Below the pieces are notes generated by a model. It searched no databases, was not told where the DNA came from, and saw only the letters and a list, made by a program, of their open reading frames with translations. A program made the translations under genes and the position numbers. From positions 186,001-250,000 of the forward strand of contig NZ_QTJU01000005.1 of assembly GCF_003412455.1 (NCBI RefSeq): a stretch of 64,000 bases of DNA. Reading direction: 5' to 3'. Of the stretch, positions 9,106-17,080 are shown in pieces. The stretch comes from Deminuibacter soli. GTDB lineage: Bacteria > Bacteroidota > Bacteroidia > Chitinophagales > Chitinophagaceae. Numbering within the stretch: the stretch's first letter is position 1; every line of letters starts with the position of its first letter.

Positions 9106-10179
9106 TTATTGGAAAATGGCAATCTGTACCCCGCCCATAACGCCGCAATATAAACCGTAAATATGATCGCCACTTGTTTTATGCCAGAAATAGTGTGTAC
9201 TGAGGTCGCTGTTTCTTGTAATGGTTGCAGCTACAAAGTTGAGTGTTGGCCCGCCGTATATCGCTACACTTTTCGCTACACGCAGCGATGGCAGTATACG
9301 CAGCGCGCCGTTTAAATAATCGCCGCCTTTAAAATCAGTTAGCCAGGTGCTGGATAACTCTGTATTCAGGCGCCATTGTTTGGCACGTACCAAATGCGCA
9401 CCCAAACCAGCCTCCAGTCCATACCTGTTTTTCTCACTGCTGAAATTATACGCCAGTCCAAGTATTCCATACAGCACCCTGCCGCCGGAGCGGAAGCTGA
9501 TTAACCCGGTGTAGTTTTCTGTAATGGCAGCGCCTATATAGCCTTCGCCGTTTTTAATGATGTTCACAATGCCGATAGGGTAATCGCTGCTGTCAGCAAT
9601 ATTGATAAACCCTGCCAGCTGCACGCCTTTTACCTTGCGTGCAATATTGATAAACCCTGCCACCTGGGTGTTTACATCTCCTGCCCTGTTCATAAAACCG
9701 GCCAGCTGTACGCCTTTGTAAGCTGCCTGCGCATGCCTGCCTGTAACAATGTTGCCAAAGCCTGCCATTGCAAGCCCTTTACCGCCACCATACAGGTTAA
9801 GAAAGCCTGCGCCCTGCACGCCGTTCGACTGGTGCCTGGTATAATTGGCAAAACCGGCCAGCGTTACGCCCTTCGCCGTATTGCCGATATGATTGTAGAA
9901 ACCGGAAGTCTGCAGCCCCCTGGCACTGTCGAGTATAATATTGGAGAAGCCTGCGAGCGCTACATTACGCTCTGTGCGCGATACGCCTGCAATGGCATGT
10001 AATGAAAAGCCGTTGCTGTATTGCGGCGCTGCCGTACCGTTCGTACTGATGGGATACACCAGGCCAACATGCGCCGGTGCTGATTTTTGTGCGTGTAATG
10101 ATAAGCCAATGCATAAACCTATAACGAGTAATGCTGCCTTACTATTGCGTGTGTAAAATGGTATGTTTCTTTTTTCCAC
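9106..10179 (-). CDS. LA_2272-type surface repeat protein
   Basis: After a signal peptide ending SLHAQ the protein carries about eight imperfect repeats of roughly 20-25 residues around GVQLAGFxN (for example KGVTLAGFANYTRH, KGVQLAGFINIADS). This pattern belongs to the LA_2272 surface-repeat family, probably a beta-solenoid or extended beta surface structure. The last third lacks repeats and looks like outer-membrane beta strands. Its neighbour at 10319-12043 has the same repeats. The start is uncertain: GTG at 10179 gives a normal signal peptide, while TTG at 10209 adds ten residues. Exposure on the outer surface is inferred; ligand unknown. Confidence 0.75.
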   Translation of the reverse strand: MEKRNIPFYTRNSKAALLVIGLCIGLSLHAQKSAPAHVGLVYPISTNGTAAPQYSNGFSLHAIAGVSRTERNVALAGFSNIILDSARGLQTSGFYNHIGNTAKGVTLAGFANYTRHQSNGVQGAGFLNLYGGGKGLAMAGFGNIVTGRHAQAAYKGVQLAGFMNRAGDVNTQVAGFINIARKVKGVQLAGFINIADSSDYPIGIVNIIKNGEGYIGAAITENYTGLISFRSGGRVLYGILGLAYNFSSEKNRYGLEAGLGAHLVRAKQWRLNTELSSTWLTDFKGGDYLNGALRILPSLRVAKSVAIYGGPTLNFVAATITRNSDLSTHYFWHKTSGDHIYGLYCGVMGGVQIAIFQ

Positions 10180-10318
10180 TGCTGTTGCTTTGTTTGAGTA
10201 ATTCGACAAGCAATGGATACTTTCCCCCTACGCCGCAGGTAAATTTATTTTTAAAGAGCAGAAAGGAATAACGAACATCACACTTTAAACCTTTAAACAA
10301 TGAAACAATTGAACCTTT

Positions 10319-12043
10319 CTAGAACAACGCAATCCCGAACTGCCAGCCCGTCCAGGTGAACAGCCCTTTGCCATTGGTAATATCATGCTCACGCAGGGGA
10401 AAGTATTTGTACCCTTCGGCAGTTTGCGGTTTTTCGGTGTGGTAAAAGTTATACGCAGGCCCTGCGAAAAGGGCAATGTTTTTTGCAATACGGTACTGTA
10501 ATGCAGCATGTGCACGGTACAATTGGGCAAGGTTGTTCCAGCTGCCGAGATACAGTTGTTGTGCGGTGGCTTCCAGCGTAAGCGCAAATGCAGGTGTGAA
10601 GTAAAAACCGGTGCCCAGTCCGTAACCGAAGCCAAATGCTTTTTTACCTGCAGTGGTATTGATACCTGCCAGTAAAATACTGTACAGCTTTTTGTTACCT
10701 GCACGGTAGGCCAGGTTTACATTGGTAACATCATTCGCATATACCAGCAGCTGGTGATACCCTACTTTGCTGATGTTGATTAAACCGATACTGTAACCGC
10801 GCGATGTATCGGCAATATTGATCAACCCTATCTGCACACCTTTCAGTTTGTGTGTGTAATTGAGTATGCCTGCCACCTGTACGCCGTTCACCAATCTGCG
10901 GCCGATGTTGGCTATACCTGCCAGCTGTACGCCATGTGCTTCACCACCCGCAATATTCACAATACCTGTAGCCTGTACACCATGTGTATTGGAAGATACA
11001 TGGTTGTAATAACCACTTGCCTGCACACCGCCCATACTGCCTTTGATGATATTAAAACCACCGGACAGCTGCACGCCATTCAGTGAATCGAGTACGGTAT
11101 TGCTGAAACCCGCGGCCTGCACGCCATATACATGCCCGCCCACTACGTTGAATAAACCGGCCAGCTGCACATAACGTACATTCCGCTGGCTGATGTTAAA
11201 CAGTCCGGCCACTTCTGCGCCGTCCAAACCGGCCGTGTACCCGCCCAGTATGTTTAAGGAAGCCTTGTTCACTACCTGTGAGCCCATTTTATTGTGCGTG
11301 CTGAGACCCGGTGTAATTGACATTTGCACGGGCTTGGTGGTAAAAAAACTATTGAGGTTAAGACTGCGCATTTTTTGTTTGGAAGAGAGAAAGAACCGGC
11401 CCAGCCAGGTCTTTTCCACTTTCACATGTTTGGTTACCACCACAGGCGTTAACTCGGCAACAGGCGCCGGTACAATGCTCAGCTGCAATTGCTGATCGTA
11501 CCCTGCTGCAACAGGCAGCACGGTATCCTGGTACATATCCTTGCTTACATTAATGGTGGCCGCTGCATAGCGCCCGCGTAAACGCAGCCTGAAATAACCT
11601 TTGTCATTGGTGAGTGCCGATACCAGCTGCTGCGTTTCGTATACACTGGCCCCCGAAACATAAGAGCCTGAGTTTTTATCCGTCACATAACCGCTGATGT
11701 AAAACCAATGCTCACGTACCGATGCAGCGGGCAGCAAAATGAGGTACCCGGGTGTTTCATGGTATTCAAAACGCCCGCCCAGCAAGCCGTCCAGCACATT
11801 TTTAACAGGTACATGCACGGCATGGCAATTCACCAGGCTGTCTGCATTCAGCAGGATGCTGTTGTACGAAAAGTAAAAGCCTCCCTGCTTCCCCAGCCTG
11901 TTCAATACCTCGCCAAGCGGTCGCTGTTCTGCGTGTAATACAATATCCTTTGTTAAAACAGATTGTGCGCAAACACGGCCGGCCGGTGCCAAAAGCACCA
12001 GCAACAGCAGGCGACAGACTACATTCATCAAATGATCACTCAT
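10319..12043 (-). CDS. STN-domain protein with CarboxypepD_reg and LA_2272 surface repeats
   Basis: 574 residues in an unusual order: signal peptide (1-26), STN domain (about 31-105, with ERPLGEVLNRL-like helix and GYLILL end), carboxypeptidase-regulatory-like domain (about 113-192), a linker, then about nine GVQxAGxxN repeats (about 250-440) and a C-terminal part resembling outer-membrane strands. STN domains normally sit at the N-terminus of FecA-type receptors and contact FecR in the periplasm. Here the TonB plug and barrel are absent and replaced by LA_2272 repeats. It starts 7 bases after the FecR stop, so it is the natural partner of that anti-sigma factor. The signalling role is inferred from domain and position. 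Confidence 0.82.
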   Translation of the reverse strand: MSDHLMNVVCRLLLLVLLAPAGRVCAQSVLTKDIVLHAEQRPLGEVLNRLGKQGGFYFSYNSILLNADSLVNCHAVHVPVKNVLDGLLGGRFEYHETPGYLILLPAASVREHWFYISGYVTDKNSGSYVSGASVYETQQLVSALTNDKGYFRLRLRGRYAAATINVSKDMYQDTVLPVAAGYDQQLQLSIVPAPVAELTPVVVTKHVKVEKTWLGRFFLSSKQKMRSLNLNSFFTTKPVQMSITPGLSTHNKMGSQVVNKASLNILGGYTAGLDGAEVAGLFNISQRNVRYVQLAGLFNVVGGHVYGVQAAGFSNTVLDSLNGVQLSGGFNIIKGSMGGVQASGYYNHVSSNTHGVQATGIVNIAGGEAHGVQLAGIANIGRRLVNGVQVAGILNYTHKLKGVQIGLINIADTSRGYSIGLINISKVGYHQLLVYANDVTNVNLAYRAGNKKLYSILLAGINTTAGKKAFGFGYGLGTGFYFTPAFALTLEATAQQLYLGSWNNLAQLYRAHAALQYRIAKNIALFAGPAYNFYHTEKPQTAEGYKYFPLREHDITNGKGLFTWTGWQFGIALF

Positions 12044-12050
12044 CCGGGTA

Positions 12051-13034
12051 TTACCTGATAATAATCTTATCTCCCTCCTTCACAATGCTAAGGCTGGCAG
12101 CAGGCTGAAATGTTTGCCTGATTATTTCCAGGATTTCGTTTAATGACTGGTTATGAAATGTGGTGGTAAGCTGCAGGTTGCGCAGGTTACTGCCGGCTAT
12201 TTCAATATGGGCATTGTATGCTTCGTTCAGTTTGTCTACCAGTTTATATAAGGGCGTTTTATTGCAGACAAATGTTTTGGTGCGATAATAATTGTACAGT
12301 TCATCACTGTTAACCTGTTTCAGCGGTTTTACATCTTCGTCAGATACCAGGGCTTTTTCATTGGGCTGCAACTGTACGGCATACTGGTGTTTGCTTACCT
12401 GCACGCTGCCGGTTTCTACAATCACTTCCGTTTCGCGCGCTTTGGTGCGCACGTTAAACGATGTACCCAACACTTTTATCACGGCATCGCTGGCGTAAAT
12501 GATAAAGGGTTTGTCTGCACGCGGGGCCACGTTGAAAAAAGCTTCGCCCGAAAGCGTGATGGCGCGCTCACCTCCTGTAAAATGCGCCATATAATGAATA
12601 GATGATTGTTTATTCAGTGTTACGATTGAGCCATCAGGCAGTGTATCGGTTACTACGGCATCCTGTGCATACAGGTTCAGCAGGCGGTTGCTGTTGTAGG
12701 CATGCCATAGCCAAACACCTGTTGAAATAAGCAGTAACACAGCAGCCGCCATCAGCGGGCGCAGCCATTGCCGCATGTTTTTTACCGGTGCAGGCTGTTC
12801 CTGCGCGGGCTTGCTGCGGCGTTGTTTAAACCGTTGCCAGGCAGCTTCTTCGTCTACTTCACTGGTGGCAGCCAGTTGTTTGCTTTGCTGCCAGATTAAT
12901 TCGAACTGCTGAAAATAACGCTGGTTGTTGTCTGATAATGCCAGCCATTGCGCCACCTGCTGCCGCTCTGCAGCAGAAGCTTCGCCCAGCAGGTATTTTA
13001 CCAGCAGCTCGTCAATAATATCGGATGATTCCAT
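12051..13034 (-). CDS. FecR family anti-sigma factor
   Basis: Inner-membrane regulator that holds or activates the adjacent ECF sigma factor on a signal from an outer-membrane partner. The cytoplasmic N-terminus (about 1-85) has the LLGEASAAERQQVAQW segment typical of FecR proteins. A single transmembrane helix follows (about 90-110, LMAAAVLLLISTGVWLW), then the periplasmic FecR domain (DGSIVTLNKQSSIHY, VLGTSFNVR) and a C-terminal DUF4974 domain (LVDKLNEAYNAHIEIAG), which resembles STN and contacts it in known systems. It lies 16 bases after the sigma gene. ATG at 13034 is used; TTG at 13040 would add two residues. Confidence 0.92.
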   Translation of the reverse strand: MESSDIIDELLVKYLLGEASAAERQQVAQWLALSDNNQRYFQQFELIWQQSKQLAATSEVDEEAAWQRFKQRRSKPAQEQPAPVKNMRQWLRPLMAAAVLLLISTGVWLWHAYNSNRLLNLYAQDAVVTDTLPDGSIVTLNKQSSIHYMAHFTGGERAITLSGEAFFNVAPRADKPFIIYASDAVIKVLGTSFNVRTKARETEVIVETGSVQVSKHQYAVQLQPNEKALVSDEDVKPLKQVNSDELYNYYRTKTFVCNKTPLYKLVDKLNEAYNAHIEIAGSNLRNLQLTTTFHNQSLNEILEIIRQTFQPAASLSIVKEGDKIIIR

Positions 13035-13050
13035 TTTCAATGCGTACGGT

Positions 13051-13623
13051 TTACAGGTTCAGGAGGAATAAAAGCAGCATAGGTAAAAAATCAACCAGCT
13101 TCAGTCTTAACAGCCGCAATGCCTTACCCATCTGGTTTTCCACGGTTTTAACAGAAATGCCCAGCCGCCCTGCAATTTCGTGATACTTCAGTTCTTCAAA
13201 CCGGCTCATCTGGAAAATGGTGCGGCATTGTTCCGGAAGCGATTGCAGCGCCTGGTCCAGCTTCTCTTCAAGATCGCGCAATAGCAGTTTCCTGGAAGCA
13301 CCTTCTGTATTGGGTGACATATGATACGATGAATAAGTTTGATAAGCGGTTTTTACCTTCTGGTGTTTCAGGTGGTTCAGACTTTCATGGTATACCGAGC
13401 GGTAGAGGTAGGCAGCAAGCGACTGTTTGATATCGATGCGGTCTGATTTTTCCCACAGCCGCACAAACACATTCTGCACCAGCTCTTCTGCAGTAGCATC
13501 ATTGCGCACAATGGTGCAGGCATATGCATGCAGTGCCTTGAAGTGTTGCTTAAAAGCCTGCTCAAATGCCCATTCACCCTTATCGTATAAAACGGCTACT
13601 GTATCCGTAGCATGCAATTCCAT
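13051..13623 (-). CDS. ECF RNA polymerase sigma factor, FecI-like
   Basis: 190 residues. Sigma region 2 (about 25-95) contains AEELVQNVFVRLWEK, the core-binding and -10 recognition helices. Region 4 (about 125-180) contains SLPEQCRTIFQMSRFEELKYHEIAGRLGISVKTVENQM, the helix-turn-helix for -35 recognition. The last residues are hydrophobic (FLPMLLLFLLNL), often seen in Bacteroidota FecI-type sigma factors. It heads an operon with FecR, the STN/LA_2272 protein and probably the genes down to DUF4249. ATG at 13623 is preferred because a promoter-like TATATTTG lies at 13647-13654, downstream of the alternative TTG start at 13668. Confidence 0.92.
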   Translation of the reverse strand: MELHATDTVAVLYDKGEWAFEQAFKQHFKALHAYACTIVRNDATAEELVQNVFVRLWEKSDRIDIKQSLAAYLYRSVYHESLNHLKHQKVKTAYQTYSSYHMSPNTEGASRKLLLRDLEEKLDQALQSLPEQCRTIFQMSRFEELKYHEIAGRLGISVKTVENQMGKALRLLRLKLVDFLPMLLLFLLNL

Positions 13624-13646
13624 TCGTACGGTTTGATATTTACGCT

Positions 13647-13654
13647 CAAATATA
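13647..13654 (-). promoter_or_regulatory. Predicted -7 element of the sigma/FecR operon
   Basis: On the minus strand the site reads TATATTTG, a full match to the Bacteroidota TAnnTTTG element, about 24 bases before the sigma ATG. No clear TTTG is seen at the expected -33 distance, so only half of the promoter is supported. The rest of 13655-13949 shows nothing I can name. Confidence 0.45.
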
Positions 13655-13949
13655 ACAGCTTCCGTCAATGCCTTCCTTTAAGGTAATGACAAACGGTAAT
13701 CCTTTTACCCCTACGGCAATGCTATATTTTTTTATACGCATTCCTTCCCCGGCAAATATGCACCATATCACCCGGATATTTCACCTTGTGCACCTATTTG
13801 TGATCATCCTGGCGCTGCAACAAATCAATGTTTCGCTATCGATTTAATTACAGTGATTTATATAGCGTTTTTTTGCATGTGCAACTGGCTTTTGCAAGAA
13901 ATTAGCACTAACTTGACGGCGTCCATTAACACCCCGTTTAAAAATTAGT

Positions 13950-15074
13950 ATGATACGTTCTTTTACTGCCAGGATTCCGCAAGACTTGCTGGAAGACCTG
14001 AAGCAGAAGATTAGTGTTACCCGCTGGCCAGATGAAATACCCGAAAGCGGGTGGCATTATGGCAGCAGCATGGCTTACATGAAGGCATTGGCCAATTATT
14101 GGCTGCACCGTTTTGATTGGCGCAAAACAGAATCACACATCAACGCTTACCCAAATTTTATTGCAGATATTGACAACCACCAGCTGCATTTTATGCACAT
14201 CAAGGGCAAAGGTGCCAAAAGCTTCCCTTTGCTGGTTACCCATGGCTGGCCAGGATCGTTTATGGAGATGATGCCGCTGATTCCCCTGCTCACAGAAAAT
14301 CCACAGTTTTCTTTTGACCTCATTATACCTTCCATTCCCGGCTTTGGCTTTTCTCCTGCCGTAACCCAACCCGGTATGAACAGCCAGCGCATTGCCGATT
14401 TGTGGTGCAAGCTTATGCTGAAACTGGGCTATACCGCTTTTGGTGCACAGGGAGGTGATCTCGGTGCAGGCATCAGTATCGCGCTCGCCAAAAGCTATCC
14501 GCAATATGTAAAAGCACTGCACCTCAACTATATCCCTTCTTCCTGTTTGCCGGTTTTAAACGAAGGCGAACAGTTAACCCATGAAGAAAATGAATACCGC
14601 AAACGGCAACAGCAATGGGTTACCGATGAGGGAGCCTATGCACATATACATGCCACCAAACCATTAACGCTTGCCTACGGATTAAATGATTCACCAATGG
14701 GACTGTGTGCATGGATTGTAGAAAAATACAATAGCTGGAGCGATAACGGAGGCTCTATTGAAAACTGCTTCAGCAAAGAACAATTGCTCGCCACCGTAAC
14801 CCTGTACTGGGTTACGCAAACCATCCACTCTTCTACACGCCTGTATTACGAAAACAGCAAGTCGCCCTTCCAGCTTAACCCCGGCGAAAAAATAAAAACG
14901 CCAACCGGCATTGCGCAGTTTCCCCAAGAGCTCAATTTCCCGCCCCGCAGCCTGGCACAACGCGTTTTTAATATACAACACTGGAGCACTTTTAACAAAG
15001 GCGGCCATTTTGCAGCCATGGAGCAGCCACGGCTGCTGGCAGATGATATTACCCGTTTCTTTACCAACCTGTAG
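13950..15074 (+). CDS. Epoxide hydrolase, alpha/beta-hydrolase fold with EHN domain
   Basis: Opens epoxide rings to diols with water. The N-terminal EHN-type region (about 1-95) precedes an alpha/beta-hydrolase core. HGWPGS at 98-103 supplies the oxyanion hole, and the nucleophile is the Asp of GGDLG (D170), distinctive for epoxide hydrolases rather than esterases, which carry Ser. The catalytic His is in GGHFAAME (about H353). The length of 374 residues fits the microsomal/juvenile-hormone-type family. There is no signal peptide, so it is predicted cytosolic. It stands alone, transcribed away from the sigma operon; the next strong terminator is at 15391. Natural substrate unknown. Confidence 0.9.
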   Translation: MIRSFTARIPQDLLEDLKQKISVTRWPDEIPESGWHYGSSMAYMKALANYWLHRFDWRKTESHINAYPNFIADIDNHQLHFMHIKGKGAKSFPLLVTHGWPGSFMEMMPLIPLLTENPQFSFDLIIPSIPGFGFSPAVTQPGMNSQRIADLWCKLMLKLGYTAFGAQGGDLGAGISIALAKSYPQYVKALHLNYIPSSCLPVLNEGEQLTHEENEYRKRQQQWVTDEGAYAHIHATKPLTLAYGLNDSPMGLCAWIVEKYNSWSDNGGSIENCFSKEQLLATVTLYWVTQTIHSSTRLYYENSKSPFQLNPGEKIKTPTGIAQFPQELNFPPRSLAQRVFNIQHWSTFNKGGHFAAMEQPRLLADDITRFFTNL

Positions 15075-15088
15075 CAACAAAATACCCG

Positions 15089-15178
15089 ATGTTTCCTGTT
15101 TGGCTTTCTTCCGGCATTATTGTTTCTTTTTTGCCCTATGGTTTTGGTGCAGGCATTGTGCTTGTAGTGCGGCCTTGA
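15089..15178 (+). CDS. Possible micro-ORF, hydrophobic 29-residue peptide
   Basis: ATG at 15089 opens a 29-codon frame ending at TGA 15176-15178. The peptide is strongly hydrophobic (WLSSGIIVSFLPYGFGAGIV), like a single membrane span. It starts 14 bases past the epoxide hydrolase stop and upstream of the terminator at 15391, so it would be on that transcript. It has no recognised family and could be chance. Confidence 0.2.
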   Translation: MFPVWLSSGIIVSFLPYGFGAGIVLVVRP

Positions 15179-15183
15179 TTTGA

Positions 15184-15261
15184 ATGATTGTGTATGCGCT
15201 GATTATACTGGAACTGCTTATTATTCTCAGAAAAAAAGATGCGCCTACACAGATTCAGTAA
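15184..15261 (+). CDS. Possible micro-ORF, 25-residue membrane peptide
   Basis: ATG at 15184, five bases after the preceding micro-ORF stop, to TAA at 15259-15261. It encodes a hydrophobic span (MIVYALIILELLIIL) followed by RKKD, the charge arrangement of a one-pass membrane microprotein with a cytoplasmic C-terminus. No family is recognised. A longer overlapping frame at 15180-15371 looks less protein-like. Confidence 0.25.
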   Translation: MIVYALIILELLIILRKKDAPTQIQ

Positions 15262-15390
15262 GCGGGCAACGTACCATTGCCTGCAGCCTTACTGACCCGG
15301 TAAAGCGCTATCTTAAGTACACGCATTTCAAGGCAGGAAATCCGTGCCAACTGTTAAAAAGGTTTGATTAAATTTCTGTAATCATACATC

Positions 15391-15430
15391 ACCGCTGCAG
15401 CAAGGCCATGCTGCAGCGGTTTTTATTTTT
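15391..15430 (+). terminator. Rho-independent terminator, plus strand
   Basis: ACCGCTGCAGCA at 15391-15402 pairs perfectly with TGCTGCAGCGGT at 15409-15420 around a six-base loop, followed by TTTTATTTTT. A 12-base perfect stem plus T tract is a textbook terminator. It ends the epoxide hydrolase transcript and any micro-ORFs with it. The remaining bases to 15572 show no gene. Confidence 0.9.
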
Positions 15431-15572
15431 GACTGAGCCCTGTGTTTCAGAAGGTTTACACGAAGGCACTACGGTAATATGTACAGGCAGTATACTGAAA
15501 CACGGGGTACAAACAATCAACAGCAGCAGCACAGTACCCTGGTAACCTGCTGCTGTTTTGCCATAGCCGGGT

Positions 15573-16928
15573 TTATTTTGAGGAAGCGCTTACCCGCCAT
15601 ATAACATCCCCCGCATCATCTGCCACCAGCATAGAACCATCATTCATGACAGCCACACCCACCGGGCGCCCATATACTTCACTCTTTGCAGTATCGCCGA
15701 TAAAACCGGTCAAAAAATCTTCCGGCCTGCCACTGGGCTTCCCGTTTTTAAAGGGTACATACACCACACGGTAACCTGCCAGCTGCGACCGGTTCCAGGA
15801 GCCGTGCTGCCCAATAAAGGCACCGCCCTGGTATTTATCAGGAAAGGCTTTTGCCGTGTAAAAAACAAGTCCCAGCGACGCGGTATGTGACCCCAGCGGC
15901 ACATCGGGCACAAGTGCTGTTTTTACAAGATCAGGCCGTTGTTCCTTTGCAGGAATACGCGGGTCAATATGCTGACCATAATAGCTGAACGGCCATCCGT
16001 AAAACCCGCCTTCTTTTACGCTGGTAAAATAATCAGGAACCAGGTCATCGCCCAATTCATCACGTTCGTTCACTACCGTCCACAACGTATTGGTGCCGGG
16101 CGCCCACGCCATGCCATTGGGATTACGCAGTCCGCTGGCATATACTTTCACATCACTGCCATCGGGATTGGCCTGTAAGATATTCGCGCGGTGTACTTCC
16201 TTATCAACACCATGCTCACCGGCATTACTGCCGGAACCTACTGTAACAAATAGCTTCGACTGGTCTGCATTCGTGATAATGTTACGTGTCCAGTGATTGT
16301 TATAACCTGCAGGCGGCACATCCATAATTTTTTGCCCCTTTGCAGTAATCTTTGTTTGGCCGCTGGTATATGGGTAACGCCACACAGCATCTGTATTTGC
16401 TACATAAAAATTATTACCGATCAGCAACATGCCGAACGGCTGGTTGAGACCTGTTAAAAACGTATCCCTCACTTCAGGTACACCATTTTTCAGTCCGCGG
16501 AACAGGAGTATCACATTAGCGCTCTGATCGGTGTGTTCCGATTTTATTTTACCGCTGGTAATGTCTTTCACAGCCTTGATACCCTTGCTTTCCGTATTAG
16601 CCAGTGCGGCCAGCACATCGCCATTCGGCAATACATACAACCAGCGCGGGCTTTTAATATTCACTACATACCTGTTTACGGTAAAACCGGGCGGCGCAAC
16701 AGGCATTTGTCCCTGCGGCCAGCTGATCACATGACTGAAGTTTTTGACTGATTTTGACTGGAATGGCGGCGGCAGTGTAACCGTATCTCCTTCTCCGGTG
16801 CTTATTCGCTGCGGCGGCTGACTGGCAGCAGCGGAATCGGCCGCTGCCTGTGTCTTATTCTGTGATGACTGGCAACTGCAAACGGTCAGCGTTACAGCCG
16901 TACAGGCTATCAAAAGGATGCTTTGCAT
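15573..16928 (-). CDS. Sorbosone dehydrogenase-like (PQQ/GDH-type beta-propeller) lipoprotein
   Basis: 451 residues. The N-terminus has a lipoprotein-like signal ending VCSC, so it is probably membrane-anchored in the periplasm. The rest matches the soluble glucose / L-sorbosone dehydrogenase beta-propeller: GLNQPFGMLL, the repeated HWTRNI...FVTVGSGSNAGEHG, ASGLRNPNGMAW, YGWPFSYYGQH and a late IGQHGSWNRS. Family members oxidise sugars or aldoses using pyrroloquinoline quinone. The substrate here is not predictable, and some members are non-catalytic. ATG at 16928 is chosen because the upstream extension is Cys- and Arg-rich and unlike a protein start. It is divergent from the large TonB receptor, separated by 152 bases. 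Confidence 0.85.
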   Translation of the reverse strand: MQSILLIACTAVTLTVCSCQSSQNKTQAAADSAAASQPPQRISTGEGDTVTLPPPFQSKSVKNFSHVISWPQGQMPVAPPGFTVNRYVVNIKSPRWLYVLPNGDVLAALANTESKGIKAVKDITSGKIKSEHTDQSANVILLFRGLKNGVPEVRDTFLTGLNQPFGMLLIGNNFYVANTDAVWRYPYTSGQTKITAKGQKIMDVPPAGYNNHWTRNIITNADQSKLFVTVGSGSNAGEHGVDKEVHRANILQANPDGSDVKVYASGLRNPNGMAWAPGTNTLWTVVNERDELGDDLVPDYFTSVKEGGFYGWPFSYYGQHIDPRIPAKEQRPDLVKTALVPDVPLGSHTASLGLVFYTAKAFPDKYQGGAFIGQHGSWNRSQLAGYRVVYVPFKNGKPSGRPEDFLTGFIGDTAKSEVYGRPVGVAVMNDGSMLVADDAGDVIWRVSASSK

Positions 16929-17080
16929 AGGTGTTTTTCTTTTGCCAATACAAAACATGTACCGTATGCAATTGTTAGTGAAAGAACGTGTGCCCGCCGA
17001 AAGACATGCAGCACAGCCTTTCAGCAAGAAAATGACGCTTTTATACGCCAAAAAACGTAAATTATACAAACTGCGAATGT

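Noticed and set aside
15180-15371. 63-codon plus-strand frame between epoxide hydrolase and terminator
   Set aside because: Cys-rich, no family, out of frame with the more membrane-like micro-ORF at 15184.
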